Assembly: GCF_000826525.2 (NCBI RefSeq)
Contig: NZ_LN651324.1
Span: forward strand, 17,865 to 81,864
DNA length: 64,000 nucleotides
From: Mobilicoccus massiliensis
Lineage (GTDB): Bacteria; Actinomycetota; Actinomycetes; Actinomycetales; Dermatophilaceae
Direction of reading: 5' to 3'
Made by a program: the position numbers and the translations under genes. The notes beneath the pieces were generated by a model that was not told the DNA's origin, did no database searches, and saw only the letters and a list, made by a program, of their open reading frames with translations. Shown piece by piece: positions 15,870-24,859 of the stretch (position 1 is its first letter; each line of letters begins with the position of its first letter).

Positions 15870-16946
15870 TCAGCGCGTCATCGTCATGACGAACCGGGGC
15901 GACATCGCGCGGGAGTCGTGGGTGCGAAGGCGGTAGGTCTGCCGGCCGAGCACGTCGGGCGTCGTCTGCACATCGAGGCGCAGGCTGTCACGCACCGGAC
16001 CCCACCCGACCTGACGCCACGCGGTGCGACCGTGGAGCCGCTCGAGGTAGACCGGCCTCCACGCCTTCAGCGGGGCCTTGGAACGAACGACGACCTTCGA
16101 CCCACGCTTGACGACCGTCGGCGCCGAGACGGGCATCCGGTACGTCCACGGCACCGTCACCGCGGCCTTCGCGAGATCGACGCGGTGCCCCAGGACGTCA
16201 CGACCCGAACCGACGAGCCGCACACAATGCGGCTGCGCCGCCGGCGCCCCCAGCGCGACCGCAGGCGTGTTGGCCAACGTCGCCGAGAACCGCCCCGAGG
16301 AGTCGGTGCGCACCGACCGACCGGCGTCGGCCGTGTCGCACTCCGCGCCGCGACCGATCTTCACCGTCAGCCGCCGCCCGAACGACCCACCCGTGGAGGT
16401 GACGACCCGACCCGTGACGACGTACGACCGGGCCCTGAGATCCACCGGCGCAGTCCGGCCCGGCCGCAGAACCGGCGTCCCGACCGCCTTCACGGTGATC
16501 GGCCGCAGATGCGTGGGGATGTACGGCGTGCACGCACCCACCTGGCCGGCCGCGGTGTCGAACGTGATCGACCGGCTCGGACCGGTCGCCTGGAACACGC
16601 CCTGCCACGTCGCCAGATCCCCCTGCTCGGAGACCTTGCGCATCGGCACCTGAAGACCGGTCCCTCGGTCCTCCTCTCGCATCAGCGCCATGGACCCCCA
16701 CGGCGATCTCCCCGACTGCCCGGGGGAGTTGACCACCGCCCGGGTGGTCATCGTGATGGTCACGGGCGTCGATGCGAGTCCACGCACCGTGACCGCCGGG
16801 CGATCGACGTTCACCGACCGGACCTCGAAGTGATCGTAGAACGTGGAGCAGGTGTCGTCCGCGCGGGCCTGGGGCGCGGCGACGAGGAGAGAGACCGGAA
16901 GCAACGGGCCGTGGCCGCAACGGTGAGGGCACGCATGCCCTCCCAT
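15870..16946 (-). CDS. Secreted beta-rich protein, probable frameshift in signal peptide
   Basis: An exported protein of about 350 residues, function unknown. The mature part starts after QARA and shows two cysteine-containing beta-rich domains (DDTCSTFYDHFEV...; later VVTGRVVTSTGGSFGRRLTV, an Ig/carboxypeptidase-regulatory-like segment, and a C-terminal YLERLHGRTAWRQVGWGPV repeat-like domain). The in-frame ATG at 16946 gives a poor signal peptide without a basic start. A better N-terminus (MRALTVAATA) begins at 16936 in another frame, and one extra C in the GGG/CCC run at 16904-16906 would join it to PLLPVSLLVAAPQARA, a textbook signal peptide. So either a one-base sequence error or a real inactivating change is present. 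It converges with the DUF222 gene. Confidence 0.7.
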   Translation of the reverse strand: MGGHACPHRCGHGPLLPVSLLVAAPQARADDTCSTFYDHFEVRSVNVDRPAVTVRGLASTPVTITMTTRAVVNSPGQSGRSPWGSMALMREEDRGTGLQVPMRKVSEQGDLATWQGVFQATGPSRSITFDTAAGQVGACTPYIPTHLRPITVKAVGTPVLRPGRTAPVDLRARSYVVTGRVVTSTGGSFGRRLTVKIGRGAECDTADAGRSVRTDSSGRFSATLANTPAVALGAPAAQPHCVRLVGSGRDVLGHRVDLAKAAVTVPWTYRMPVSAPTVVKRGSKVVVRSKAPLKAWRPVYLERLHGRTAWRQVGWGPVRDSLRLDVQTTPDVLGRQTYRLRTHDSRAMSPRFVMTMTR

Positions 16947-17038
16947 CGGCTCCCCGCCCCGATTCCTTCGCCCCGCGCGCGAATTCGCCTCGGAACGCCC
17001 GACACCCGCGAGGCTCCCGCCGAACCCCGCCACGGCGT

Positions 17039-17211
17039 CGCACCCTGGAGGGATGGAACGTCGCCCGCCGCCCGCGACGCCTCCGCCCGCCCGTCTCGAC
17101 GCGCTCGACGTGGCCCGCGGACTCCCGCACCCTGGAGGGATGGAACGTCGCCCGCCGCCCGCGACGCCTCCGCCCGCCCGTCTCGACGCGCTCGACGTGG
17201 CCCGCGGACTC
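17039..17211 (+). repeat. 87-bp tandem duplication at the start of an acyltransferase gene
   Basis: Two perfect copies with an 87-bp period. Each contains CTGGAGGG plus an ATG, so the ribosome site and first 29 codons of the downstream gene are doubled in frame. Confidence 0.93.
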
Positions 17212-18294
17212 ATGCTCGTCGTCAGCGTGCTCGTCAACGCGTGGATCACCATGCCGGCATGGTTCGAACACGCCCCATGGGCGGGCGTGCACCCCGTCGA
17301 CCTCGTCTTTCCCGTGTTCGTGACGCTCAGCGGCGCCGGCCTCGGCATCGCGTACGCCCGGCGCGTGCGACCGGTGCGTGAGACCCGCCGCGTCCTCGTC
17401 CTCCTCCTCGCCGGGGTCGCGTTCACCGCGCTGCTCGCCCACCTCGCCCAGGGCCGCATCGAGTGGTCGACGTTCGACGCGACCGGGGTGCTGCAGCTCT
17501 ACGCCGCCATCGTCGGCGGCGTCGTCCTCCTACGCCTCGGCTGCCGCATGTGGTGGCAGTGGCTCGTCGCGGGCCTGCTCCTCGCGGGCGCCCAGGCGAC
17601 GCTGCTCCTCACCTGGGCCACGGGGTGCCCCGGCCACGAGCTCACCCCGGAGTGCAACCCCTCGCGCGTCATCGACGCCGCCGTCTTCGGCGCCGCGCAC
17701 ATCTACGTCGAAGGCGCCCGCGGCCACGACCCCAGCGGCCTCGTCGTGCTCGTCGGCGCGCTCTCCTCCGCCGCCTGCGGGGCCGCCGCCGGCCGGATCA
17801 TGCTCGACCACCGCGACGGCGTCCCGGCGCGACGGACGCTCGTCGCAGCGGGGGTCACCGTCGCCGCCTGCCTCGTCGGCGCCCTCGTCACCGGACTTGC
17901 CGTGCCGGCGTTCAAACGGCTGTGGACCGCGCCCTTCGCCCTCGGCGTCGCCGGCGCGACCGTCACCGTGCTCGTGATGCTCCATCTCGCCCTCGACGGA
18001 CGACCCGTCGGCCGCGCCGAACGCGCGCTGCGGTACCCACTCGTCGCGCTCGGCCGCAACAGCCTGCTCGTCTACTTCGGCTCCCACGCGCTCACGAGCA
18101 TCCTCCTGCGCACCGGTCCCGCCGGGGGCGTGCCCGTCAGAGGTCCGTCGTGGGCGCAGCTGTGGCAGCAGGAGCTCGCGGCTCGCGTCGGCGCCCCCGG
18201 CGCCGCCGCCTGGCCCCTCTGCGTCGCCGCGCTGCTCGCCTGGACGCTGCTCGTCGTCGTCCTCCACGCCCGGCGGATCTACATCAAGGCGTGA
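17053..18294 (+). CDS. HGSNAT/DUF1624-like membrane acyltransferase
   Basis: A polytopic protein with about ten helices, resembling heparan-alpha-glucosaminide N-acetyltransferase-like and DUF1624 proteins that pass acetyl groups across the membrane to sugars. The N-terminal signature RLDALDVARGLMLVVSVLVN and the later HPVDLVFPVFVTLSGAG are typical. The C-terminal half has ALGRNSLLVYFGSHAL, also typical. Because of the 87-bp duplication there are two starts, each behind a GGAGGG site: ATG 17053 (413 residues, with a duplicated leader) and ATG 17140 (384 residues, matching the family N-terminus and therefore probably original). It is divergent from the secreted-protein gene upstream and convergent with the second CWB2 gene. 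Confidence 0.88.
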   Translation: MERRPPPATPPPARLDALDVARGLPHPGGMERRPPPATPPPARLDALDVARGLMLVVSVLVNAWITMPAWFEHAPWAGVHPVDLVFPVFVTLSGAGLGIAYARRVRPVRETRRVLVLLLAGVAFTALLAHLAQGRIEWSTFDATGVLQLYAAIVGGVVLLRLGCRMWWQWLVAGLLLAGAQATLLLTWATGCPGHELTPECNPSRVIDAAVFGAAHIYVEGARGHDPSGLVVLVGALSSAACGAAAGRIMLDHRDGVPARRTLVAAGVTVAACLVGALVTGLAVPAFKRLWTAPFALGVAGATVTVLVMLHLALDGRPVGRAERALRYPLVALGRNSLLVYFGSHALTSILLRTGPAGGVPVRGPSWAQLWQQELAARVGAPGAAAWPLCVAALLAWTLLVVVLHARRIYIKA

Positions 18295-18301
18295 CCCACG
18301 A

Positions 18302-18337
18302 CGAGGCGCCGGTGACCACGCGGTCACCGGCGCCTCG
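18302..18337. terminator. Bidirectional hairpin terminator
   Basis: A perfect 15-bp stem (18302-18316 with 18323-18337) with a 6-nt loop lies between two convergent genes, eight bases after one stop and eleven before the other. It can end transcripts from both directions. Confidence 0.85.
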
Positions 18338-18348
18338 CATGCGGTGTG

Positions 18349-20178
18349 TCAGCAGCTCTTCTTCACCGAGAAGTCGCCGAGCACGTCGACACCACCGAGG
18401 CGGGTGACGTCGGTGAGCGGCAACTTGTCGAACTCCGTCTTCACGCTGCCCGGCAGGCACTTCGGCGCCGTCAGCGCGAGCGGCGCGCCGGCCTTGGCCG
18501 AGGCGGGGACACCTGAGAGCGCGTCGGGGAAGTTGAGGCCCGACGCGAGGATCGCCGCACTCGGGTTGCCCTTGCCGGTGACGTTCGCGACGATCGCCGC
18601 CGACGTCGCATAGCGGTCGGCACCGGCGTAACGCGCCGTGGTCGCGTTCGGCAGCACGTCCTTGACCTGACGCTCCACCGAGGCGCCCATCACGCTCGTC
18701 CCGCCGACGAACACGACCTTGCCCGGGTTCAACCGCTTGAGCGCCGCCACCGTGTCGGGCGTGAGGGACTGCCCGTCGCTGAGCAGCAGCGGAGCACCCT
18801 CCTTGGCCGCTGCCGACCCCGCCGACAGCGCATCGGGGAACATCTTGGCCTGCGCAAGGTACACCGTCGACGCACCGGCCCACTTACCGGCGACCGCCGC
18901 GGCCGTCGAGTACCGGTCCGCACCCTGCAGGCGCGTCACCGGCGCGATCGCGCCGAGCTGCTTCGCGACGTTCGCCGAGACGACGCTCTCGCCACCGACG
19001 ATCTGGATCGTCGCCGGCTTGAGCCGCTTGATCTCGTCGACCACGTTCTGCGGCGCCTCAGTCGGCCACGTCTGCAGCAGCGGCGAACCGGCCCGCGCCG
19101 CAGCCGGACCCGCCGACAGGGCATCCGGGAAGTTCAGCGCGTTCGCCACGTACACGGTCTCGGTGGAGTCGGTGAAGAACTTCTTCGACACGGCCACCGA
19201 CGTCGCGACACGGTCGGCGCCGGCCACGCGCGTCGAAGCCGGCTCGGCGAGCTCGGCCGAGTACGGATACACGAACTCGTACGTCGTCTGCGCACCCGCG
19301 AACGAGCGGCCCGCGTCGGCGACAGCGGTGACGGTCACATTGCCGTCCGCATCGGGCGTCACCTTGAACGTCTTGCTCGTCTCACCCGCCGCCCACGTCA
19401 CGGGAGTGCCGTTGACCTTCCACGTGATGTTCGGGACGTTCGTGAGCCGCATGGCGTCATCGGCCTTGCCGGGCTCGTCGATGACGACCGGCGCGGTCGG
19501 CGTCGGCAGCGACGCAGGCACCGACGCCCCGGAGGTGAGGCGGTAGGTCTGCGTCCACGTCGTGGAGCCGTCGGCGAAGGCGTAACCGTCGTCGGCCTTC
19601 GCGCTGACGACGTAGTCGGTGGACGGGTCGCTCGGGGTGACCTTGACGTCCTTCGTGGTCTGGTTGGCGTCGAACGTCACGGCCGTGCCGTCGATCGACC
19701 ACGTCACGTGACCGACCTTGGTCAGCGTGATCGCGTCGTTGGCCGTGCCCGCGCCGTCGGTCGCCTCCGGGCGTGCCGAGGTCGGGATCGAGACGACCGA
19801 ACTCACCTTGGCCGTCTGGGCGATGACCGTCGTGCCGTCGGCCGTGAGGAGCTTGAGCTCGTAGGCGCCGCCGGTGTTCTCGGTGATCTCACAGGTGAGC
19901 GTGGTGCCCGTGACCGAGGTCGCCGTACGGCACGAGTTCGCCTCGGACTGATCGGCCTTGTCCTGCACACCCGAGCTCGTCAGCGCCACGCGATAGGACG
20001 CGTTCGCCTCGAGACCGGTGGCAGACACGGTGAACGCCTTGCCCGCGACCGGTGCGGACGGCTCGACCGACAGGCCCGGCGCGGCCTGCGCCGACATGCT
20101 CGGAGCCACGAGGCCCACAGCGGTGAGAACGACCGTGCCACCGGCAGCGGCGAATCGGCGGGTACGAGAAGCAGTCAT
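18349..20178 (-). CDS. Secreted CWB2 protein with Ig-like repeats
   Basis: A 609-residue exported protein. The ATG at 20178 follows GGAGGGGA and opens a signal peptide (MTASRTRRFAAAGG..., cleaved near SAQA/AP). After an N-terminal beta-rich domain come two related ~65-residue modules: ITLTKVGHVTWSIDGTAVTF...TKDVKVTP and MRLTNVPNITWKVNGTPVTW...SKTFKVTP. The C-terminal ~300 residues are three CWB2 repeats (TRVAGADRVATS; TRLQGADRYSTA; ARYAGADRYATS), each with the usual FPDALS and VVFVGG-like motifs. The protein ends in KKSC. CWB2 triplets bind anionic wall polymers in other Gram-positives, so this should sit on the cell wall; ligand or enzyme activity is not visible. Confidence 0.9.
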   Translation of the reverse strand: MTASRTRRFAAAGGTVVLTAVGLVAPSMSAQAAPGLSVEPSAPVAGKAFTVSATGLEANASYRVALTSSGVQDKADQSEANSCRTATSVTGTTLTCEITENTGGAYELKLLTADGTTVIAQTAKVSSVVSIPTSARPEATDGAGTANDAITLTKVGHVTWSIDGTAVTFDANQTTKDVKVTPSDPSTDYVVSAKADDGYAFADGSTTWTQTYRLTSGASVPASLPTPTAPVVIDEPGKADDAMRLTNVPNITWKVNGTPVTWAAGETSKTFKVTPDADGNVTVTAVADAGRSFAGAQTTYEFVYPYSAELAEPASTRVAGADRVATSVAVSKKFFTDSTETVYVANALNFPDALSAGPAAARAGSPLLQTWPTEAPQNVVDEIKRLKPATIQIVGGESVVSANVAKQLGAIAPVTRLQGADRYSTAAAVAGKWAGASTVYLAQAKMFPDALSAGSAAAKEGAPLLLSDGQSLTPDTVAALKRLNPGKVVFVGGTSVMGASVERQVKDVLPNATTARYAGADRYATSAAIVANVTGKGNPSAAILASGLNFPDALSGVPASAKAGAPLALTAPKCLPGSVKTEFDKLPLTDVTRLGGVDVLGDFSVKKSC

Positions 20179-20380
20179 GGATTCCCCTCCAGGGTGCCCG
20201 GCCGCCTCGATTCCGCGCGGCCCGAGCGCGAGTGTCGAAGAGCCCTCTCCCCGGGCCCTTCTGGCGCCTCGATGAGTGTTCGAGGACGCACCTCGAGTAT
20301 CAAAGACGTTGAGGGCCAATGCAATTCGATCATCCGTCCGGAACGGGTGACCGTGATGACCGATGTTGCGGTCGTCGGCG

Positions 20381-21958
20381 CTAGCCCGAGCGTCGAACGG
20401 CGGAGGCGGTGACGGCCCAGATCACACGGCTGCGCGCTGTGGGCAGGGGCGTCGCGGACGGGAACGCGGAGCCAACGTAAGCCGCGTCGGCGGGCCGTCC
20501 GACGACGGACGTCACCCGCCACTCCCGCGCGAGGCGGGCGGCCTCCGCGGGAGCGAGGAGCTTGGGGTCGACGGAGATCACCGGGTGAGGGAGGGCGGAG
20601 TAGGCGACGGCGATGTCCGACGCATTGCCGGGAGCGAGGGCCATCACGGGACCGCCGGTCGCGAGGGTGGGCTCGAGGGCCGCGCGCAGTTGCTGGGTGT
20701 CCGCTGCCGCGCGCGCGTTCGCGACGCGCAGGGTGTCGGCGACGGTGGTCGCTCGCGTCACGCCGGCCACGACGACCAGCGCCGATGCGGCGGCGACGAG
20801 CGTGCGGAGCAGCAGGCGCCCACGACGCACCCGCCACACTCGGCTCACCGCGACATCGAGGAGCATCGCCGCGACGGGAGCGGCCGCGTACAGGTAGCGG
20901 GTCTGGGGCTGGAAGAGTCCGCACGTCGCGACGTAGGTGACGAGCAGCGCGGCGCCGAAGAACACCAACGCCGATCGCGCGGGGTCTCGCCCGGCTCGCC
21001 GCCCCAGCGCCACGAATCCCGCGACGCACGCGACGACGACGGGCAGTACGGCGCTGAGCTCCGTGGGGGTGCGCGGAGTCAGCGCCCGCCACACGCCGCG
21101 GGTGAGTTTCTCGGCGAACGCGCCGGCGTCGAAGGCGACCGGCACGAAGTAGAAGTCCATGTTCGACGACGCACCCTTCGCCCCCACCATGAGCGTTGCC
21201 GCGAGACCGGCGTTGGGATACGGCTCGGTGAGCGCCGCGTGCCCGACGGCGATGCCCACGGCGACCAGCGCCGATGCCCCGGCGACACGTGCGGAGACGC
21301 GGCGCCCCCGCCACGCCCATCCGAGCCAGAGGAACCACGCGAGCAGCAGGAGCACGAAGTTCGACCGCGACCACACGAGCATCCCCGCGGTCACCCCGCT
21401 GACGAGCCACCACTCCGCCCGCCCGGAGCGTTCCGCGGCGACCACCGCACCCACGAGCACTGCGACCCCGAACGCGAGACTCGCCTCGGCCACCGGCGAC
21501 AGCACGGCCCACGTCGTCGTCGGAAAGAGCAGGAACGCCGCCGCGCCCCAGCCGCCGCTCCCGCCCACGATGCGGGAGGTCAGCACCACGATGACCGCCG
21601 CCGCGACCACGAGCGCAAGGTCGACGGCGATCCACGCGGCTCCGGGATCCCCGCCGCCGAACAGACCGAACACCCACGACGCGAGGTGCGTGACAGGGGT
21701 GTCGTGCATCCGCGGCGGCAGGGTTCCCGGTGGCGCGGTCGCCGCGAAGAGCGGATAGACGTGGTTGCTCACCACCCGACCGGTCTCGGCCGTCATGAGC
21801 AGATCCCCGGCGTACCAGAACTGATCGGTGCCCGCGACGCCCCCGCCGAGCCTCATCGCCAGCGCGAGAAGGAACGTGCTCGCGGCCAGCAACGCCACCC
21901 AGGGGAGTAGCCGTGCGACGCCCGCCCGAGGAGACGACGAGAGGGGCGAAGAGGGCAC
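20381..21958 (-). CDS. Polytopic GT-C-like glycosyltransferase
   Basis: A 525-residue membrane protein with about eleven predicted helices. The first extracytoplasmic loop holds GTDQFWYAGD, an acidic motif in the position used by GT-C (GT39/ArnT/mannosyltransferase-like) enzymes that take sugars from polyprenyl-phosphate carriers. A central amphipathic loop and a soluble C-terminal domain (~430-525) are consistent with that fold. Sequence similarity is only fold-level by eye, so donor and acceptor are unknown. It precedes the SGNH hydrolase on the same strand with 107 bp between them. Likely role: transfer of a sugar to a surface polymer or protein outside the membrane. Confidence 0.7.
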   Translation of the reverse strand: MPSSPLSSSPRAGVARLLPWVALLAASTFLLALAMRLGGGVAGTDQFWYAGDLLMTAETGRVVSNHVYPLFAATAPPGTLPPRMHDTPVTHLASWVFGLFGGGDPGAAWIAVDLALVVAAAVIVVLTSRIVGGSGGWGAAAFLLFPTTTWAVLSPVAEASLAFGVAVLVGAVVAAERSGRAEWWLVSGVTAGMLVWSRSNFVLLLLAWFLWLGWAWRGRRVSARVAGASALVAVGIAVGHAALTEPYPNAGLAATLMVGAKGASSNMDFYFVPVAFDAGAFAEKLTRGVWRALTPRTPTELSAVLPVVVACVAGFVALGRRAGRDPARSALVFFGAALLVTYVATCGLFQPQTRYLYAAAPVAAMLLDVAVSRVWRVRRGRLLLRTLVAAASALVVVAGVTRATTVADTLRVANARAAADTQQLRAALEPTLATGGPVMALAPGNASDIAVAYSALPHPVISVDPKLLAPAEAARLAREWRVTSVVGRPADAAYVGSAFPSATPLPTARSRVIWAVTASAVRRSG

Positions 21959-22034
21959 GAGCCCAGGCTAAATGGGGTGCCCGACCTCGCCCGGTTCCCG
22001 CGCCCGCGACCGCCCCGACACGCGCATCCAATGC

Positions 22035-22060
22035 CGCCGAGACAGCCGCCGTTTCCGGCC
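22035..22060. repeat. Family B repeat, single arm
   Basis: One 26-bp copy starting CGCCGAGACAGCCGCC and ending TTTCCGGCC. It matches the arms of the family B inverted repeats near 26.6, 41.6 and 49.4 kb, but here no facing arm is seen. It lies just five bases beyond the stop codon of the SGNH hydrolase gene. Confidence 0.8.
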
Positions 22061-22065
22061 TGACG

Positions 22066-23229
22066 TCAGCGACCGCGCAGTGCCAACGGCGGAACTTGGA
22101 TGGTCGTCGTGCCGTCGGTGATGGTGCCCGTGAGGCTCCCGCTCACGCGGCGGGGGAGCACGGTGTCGACGGTGGCGCGGCCGTGACGGTCGGTCTGGGT
22201 GGAGATCGTCGTCGCGCGGGCGCCCTTGGTCGCCGGGATGACCGTGAGCCGCACCCACGCGTGGGCGAGTGGCCGGCCGCACGTGTCGGTCGCGCGCAGA
22301 GGCGTCGAGTGCCGCACCGACCGGGTGGACGTCGTCGTCACGATTCGCCCAGGGACGACGCGAGCGAGGGCGACCGACGGCCGTGCGCAGGTCACCGCGC
22401 GTTTCGGTGCGGGTGAGAGCCCGGCGGTGACGAGCTCGGCGATGCGGCGATAGCCGATGACGTTGGGGTGCACCGCATCCCAGAACGCGTCGTCGGGATC
22501 GGCCAGGTCGTCGAACACCCCCCGTTCGTCGATGAATCCCAGCCCCCGTGCCCGCAGCCACTGCAGCAACAGCACGCGCCCCTGAGCCTGGCCGGCCCGC
22601 GCGGTCGGGGTCATGTGCGCGAGCGTCGTCACGGTCGGGACCGCCCCGAACTTGGCACGAAGGCCGGCGTGCAGCGCGGCGTACTGCGGTTGCACGTTTC
22701 CCGGGGACACGTTGTGCCCGAACGAGACGATCGCCAGGTCGGGCTTCTTGGGCACGCCGAGCGTGAGGTGATCGAGTGCCCGCTGCGGCGTGCCGCCCGG
22801 CCAGCCGAAGTTCCAGATCGTGATCGGCTCCGCGCTCGGCTCGCCCGTGGGCGGAAAGACCTCGGCGTCGGCCACGTATCGCTGCTTCTGCCAGTCGAAG
22901 TGCCGCACGAACACGTAGCGGTCGCTCGCGAGGTTGCCGGCCCACATCGAGACCCACTCGCCGGGGTCGTTGCCCACGGAGTCGCCGAGCACGACCACCG
23001 TCAGGGCTTTGCGCGAGGCCAGCACCGCGCGGGCCGGCGCGAGACGCGCCGAGTCCTGCGACGTGGCCGCGACGGTGACGCGGGCCGGGGCGGCCGCCGC
23101 CGTGGTCGTTGCTGCGGTCACCGCGCGAACGGGCGGAATCCCGCCGAGGGCCGGCGGGGCGAGAACGAGCGCGCTCGCGGCGGCCACGCAGGACGCTGCG
23201 ACGACGCGTCGAAGGCTGGCGATGCTCAT
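22066..23229 (-). CDS. Secreted SGNH/GDSL hydrolase with C-terminal beta domain
   Basis: A 387-residue exported hydrolase. A signal peptide (MSIASLRRVVAASCVAAASALVL...) precedes an Ala/Thr-rich linker. The SGNH domain spans ~75-270: block I VVVLGDSVGND with the nucleophile Ser, block II glycine in NFGWPGG, block III SFGHNVS with Asn, and block V DAVHPN with Asp and His. So all four catalytic blocks are present. A C-terminal Ig-like domain (~285-387; ...LRATDTCGRPLAHAWVRLTV) follows. Such enzymes often remove or add O-acyl groups on glycans. Being flanked by glycan genes, a polysaccharide esterase/acyltransferase is likely, but the substrate is inferred. Confidence 0.85.
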   Translation of the reverse strand: MSIASLRRVVAASCVAAASALVLAPPALGGIPPVRAVTAATTTAAAAPARVTVAATSQDSARLAPARAVLASRKALTVVVLGDSVGNDPGEWVSMWAGNLASDRYVFVRHFDWQKQRYVADAEVFPPTGEPSAEPITIWNFGWPGGTPQRALDHLTLGVPKKPDLAIVSFGHNVSPGNVQPQYAALHAGLRAKFGAVPTVTTLAHMTPTARAGQAQGRVLLLQWLRARGLGFIDERGVFDDLADPDDAFWDAVHPNVIGYRRIAELVTAGLSPAPKRAVTCARPSVALARVVPGRIVTTTSTRSVRHSTPLRATDTCGRPLAHAWVRLTVIPATKGARATTISTQTDRHGRATVDTVLPRRVSGSLTGTITDGTTTIQVPPLALRGR

Positions 23230-23388
23230 GGCGCTCTTCCGTGAGATGTCGGGCGCGGGAATCCGTTCCCGCGGGCGAGGCCGGGACGCCCCGGCTCCTC
23301 TCTCCTATCGGCGGCGAACGTGCGTTCAAGAGGGGTGTCCAGGCATCGCTCACGTGAACCGGAGCGCCCGGCCCGTACGATTCGACGG

Positions 23389-24840
23389 GTGAGCAGGCTC
23401 GACGAATGGTGGAACCGGCTGGGCTTCGGCTCCGCCGCCCGCCAGGTGACCAACCTCAGCGTCGGCGCCGCCGGCTCGCAGGTCATCCTCCTCGTCGCGC
23501 AGGTCGTCCTCGGAGCGCTCTACACCCCAGCGCAATTCGGCGCCTTCTACACCGCAACCGCACTCGGTGGGTTGCTCGCGATCGTCGTCACCGGCCGCTA
23601 CGAGATGGCCGTCCCCCTCGCCGACACCGACGAGGAGGCCCGCGGACTCACCGTGCTCTGCCTCACGCTCGCCTCGATCGGCAGCACCGTGCTGCTCGCG
23701 CTCGCGGGCATCGCCACGTGGCTCTTCGGAGCCCGCGCCACCGAACTCGTCGGGCCGGCGCTGTGGCTCGTGCCGCTCGTGACGTTCGGTATGGCGGTGT
23801 ACACGATTCAGCGCCTCACCCAGGGCCGCTACGAACGATTCGGCCTCATCGCCCGAGCGGGGATCGGCGGCACGTTGTTGCAGGTCGTCACACAGATCGC
23901 CGGTGGACTGTTGGGCGGTGGACCGGGCACGCTCACCGTCGGTTACGCGCTCGGGCGGCTCGGGTCGGCGTTCGGAATGATGCGGGGCAGCCGGGGTGAC
24001 GCGGCGACGCGTGCGCCGCGGCCGACCGTGCGCGAGCTGCGCGGCCTGGCCCGCACGTGGCGGGAGTTCCCCCTGCTCAACACGTGGCCGGCGCTGCTCA
24101 ACGGGATCTCGGCCTCGGGGGTCGCTCCGGTGGTCACGGCCTTCTACGGACGGGCGTTCGCCGGCCACTTCGGTTACGCGAGCTACGTGCTCGCGGCGCC
24201 CTCGGCGTTGTTGGCCCAGGCCGTCGCCGGCGTGCTGCTGCCACGGATGGCCGGGATGGAACGCGCCGGACTGGAATCCGCGCCCTCGCTGCATCGCACC
24301 GCCACGGCGCTCACGTACGTCTCGACCGTGTTCTTCGGGGCCGTGATGCTCGTGGGCCCGGAGCTGTTCGTGCTGCTCCCTCCGATGGGGCGCTGGCGGG
24401 AGGCCGGCGTCGTCGCCGCCCTGCTCGCGCCGTGGCTCGCCGTGAGCTTCGTCTCCTCCCCGCTGAGCACGTACGCGACCGTGCGGCGCCGGCTGGGGCG
24501 GTTGCTCGTCGTCTCTGTCGTCGAGGCCGGGCTGCGGCTCGCGGCACTGGCGGTCGGGCTCGTCTGGGGCGGCCCGATGTGGGGTGTGGCCTGCTACTCC
24601 GCGGCCGGTGTCGCGATCTGCCTGTACTTCATCCACTGGACCCTCGGTCTTGCGGGCAGCGGAATGCTGCGCTGGGCCGCGGAGATTCGTGGGTATCTCC
24701 TCCTCGCCGGGGCGATTCTCGCCGTCGGTCTGGGCGCGCGCGTGATCGACGTCGCGCCGGTGGCCGTCGGGGGGATCTGCAGCGTGGTGCTCGCAACGCT
24801 CGGCGCGCGCGGGTTTCTCGGGCTGCGGGTAGGACGATGA
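23389..24840 (+). CDS. Wzx-like polysaccharide flippase (MOP superfamily)
   Basis: A 483-residue membrane protein with about 12-14 helices in the two-bundle pattern of the polysaccharide transporter family. The N-terminus (RQVTNLSVGAAGSQVILLVAQVVLG...LYTPAQFG) is typical: lipid-linked repeat unit translocases have a YTPEEFG-like motif there. Function would be moving undecaprenyl-linked oligosaccharides to the outer leaflet. The GTG at 23389 is preferred because the family starts near here; no clear ribosome site precedes it, and it may be leaderless. It is divergent from the SGNH gene and converges with the ligase-like gene, 19 bp apart. A separate ABC exporter is present near 54 kb. Confidence 0.87.
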   Translation: MSRLDEWWNRLGFGSAARQVTNLSVGAAGSQVILLVAQVVLGALYTPAQFGAFYTATALGGLLAIVVTGRYEMAVPLADTDEEARGLTVLCLTLASIGSTVLLALAGIATWLFGARATELVGPALWLVPLVTFGMAVYTIQRLTQGRYERFGLIARAGIGGTLLQVVTQIAGGLLGGGPGTLTVGYALGRLGSAFGMMRGSRGDAATRAPRPTVRELRGLARTWREFPLLNTWPALLNGISASGVAPVVTAFYGRAFAGHFGYASYVLAAPSALLAQAVAGVLLPRMAGMERAGLESAPSLHRTATALTYVSTVFFGAVMLVGPELFVLLPPMGRWREAGVVAALLAPWLAVSFVSSPLSTYATVRRRLGRLLVVSVVEAGLRLAALAVGLVWGGPMWGVACYSAAGVAICLYFIHWTLGLAGSGMLRWAAEIRGYLLLAGAILAVGLGARVIDVAPVAVGGICSVVLATLGARGFLGLRVGR

Positions 24841-24859
24841 CAGGTAGCTGTCGGTGCGG

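Noticed and set aside
15474..17381. A 635-codon plus-strand open frame spanning the end of the DUF222 gene and the secreted-protein gene
   Set aside because: It crosses two supported genes in another frame and encodes Arg/Pro-rich low-complexity sequence.
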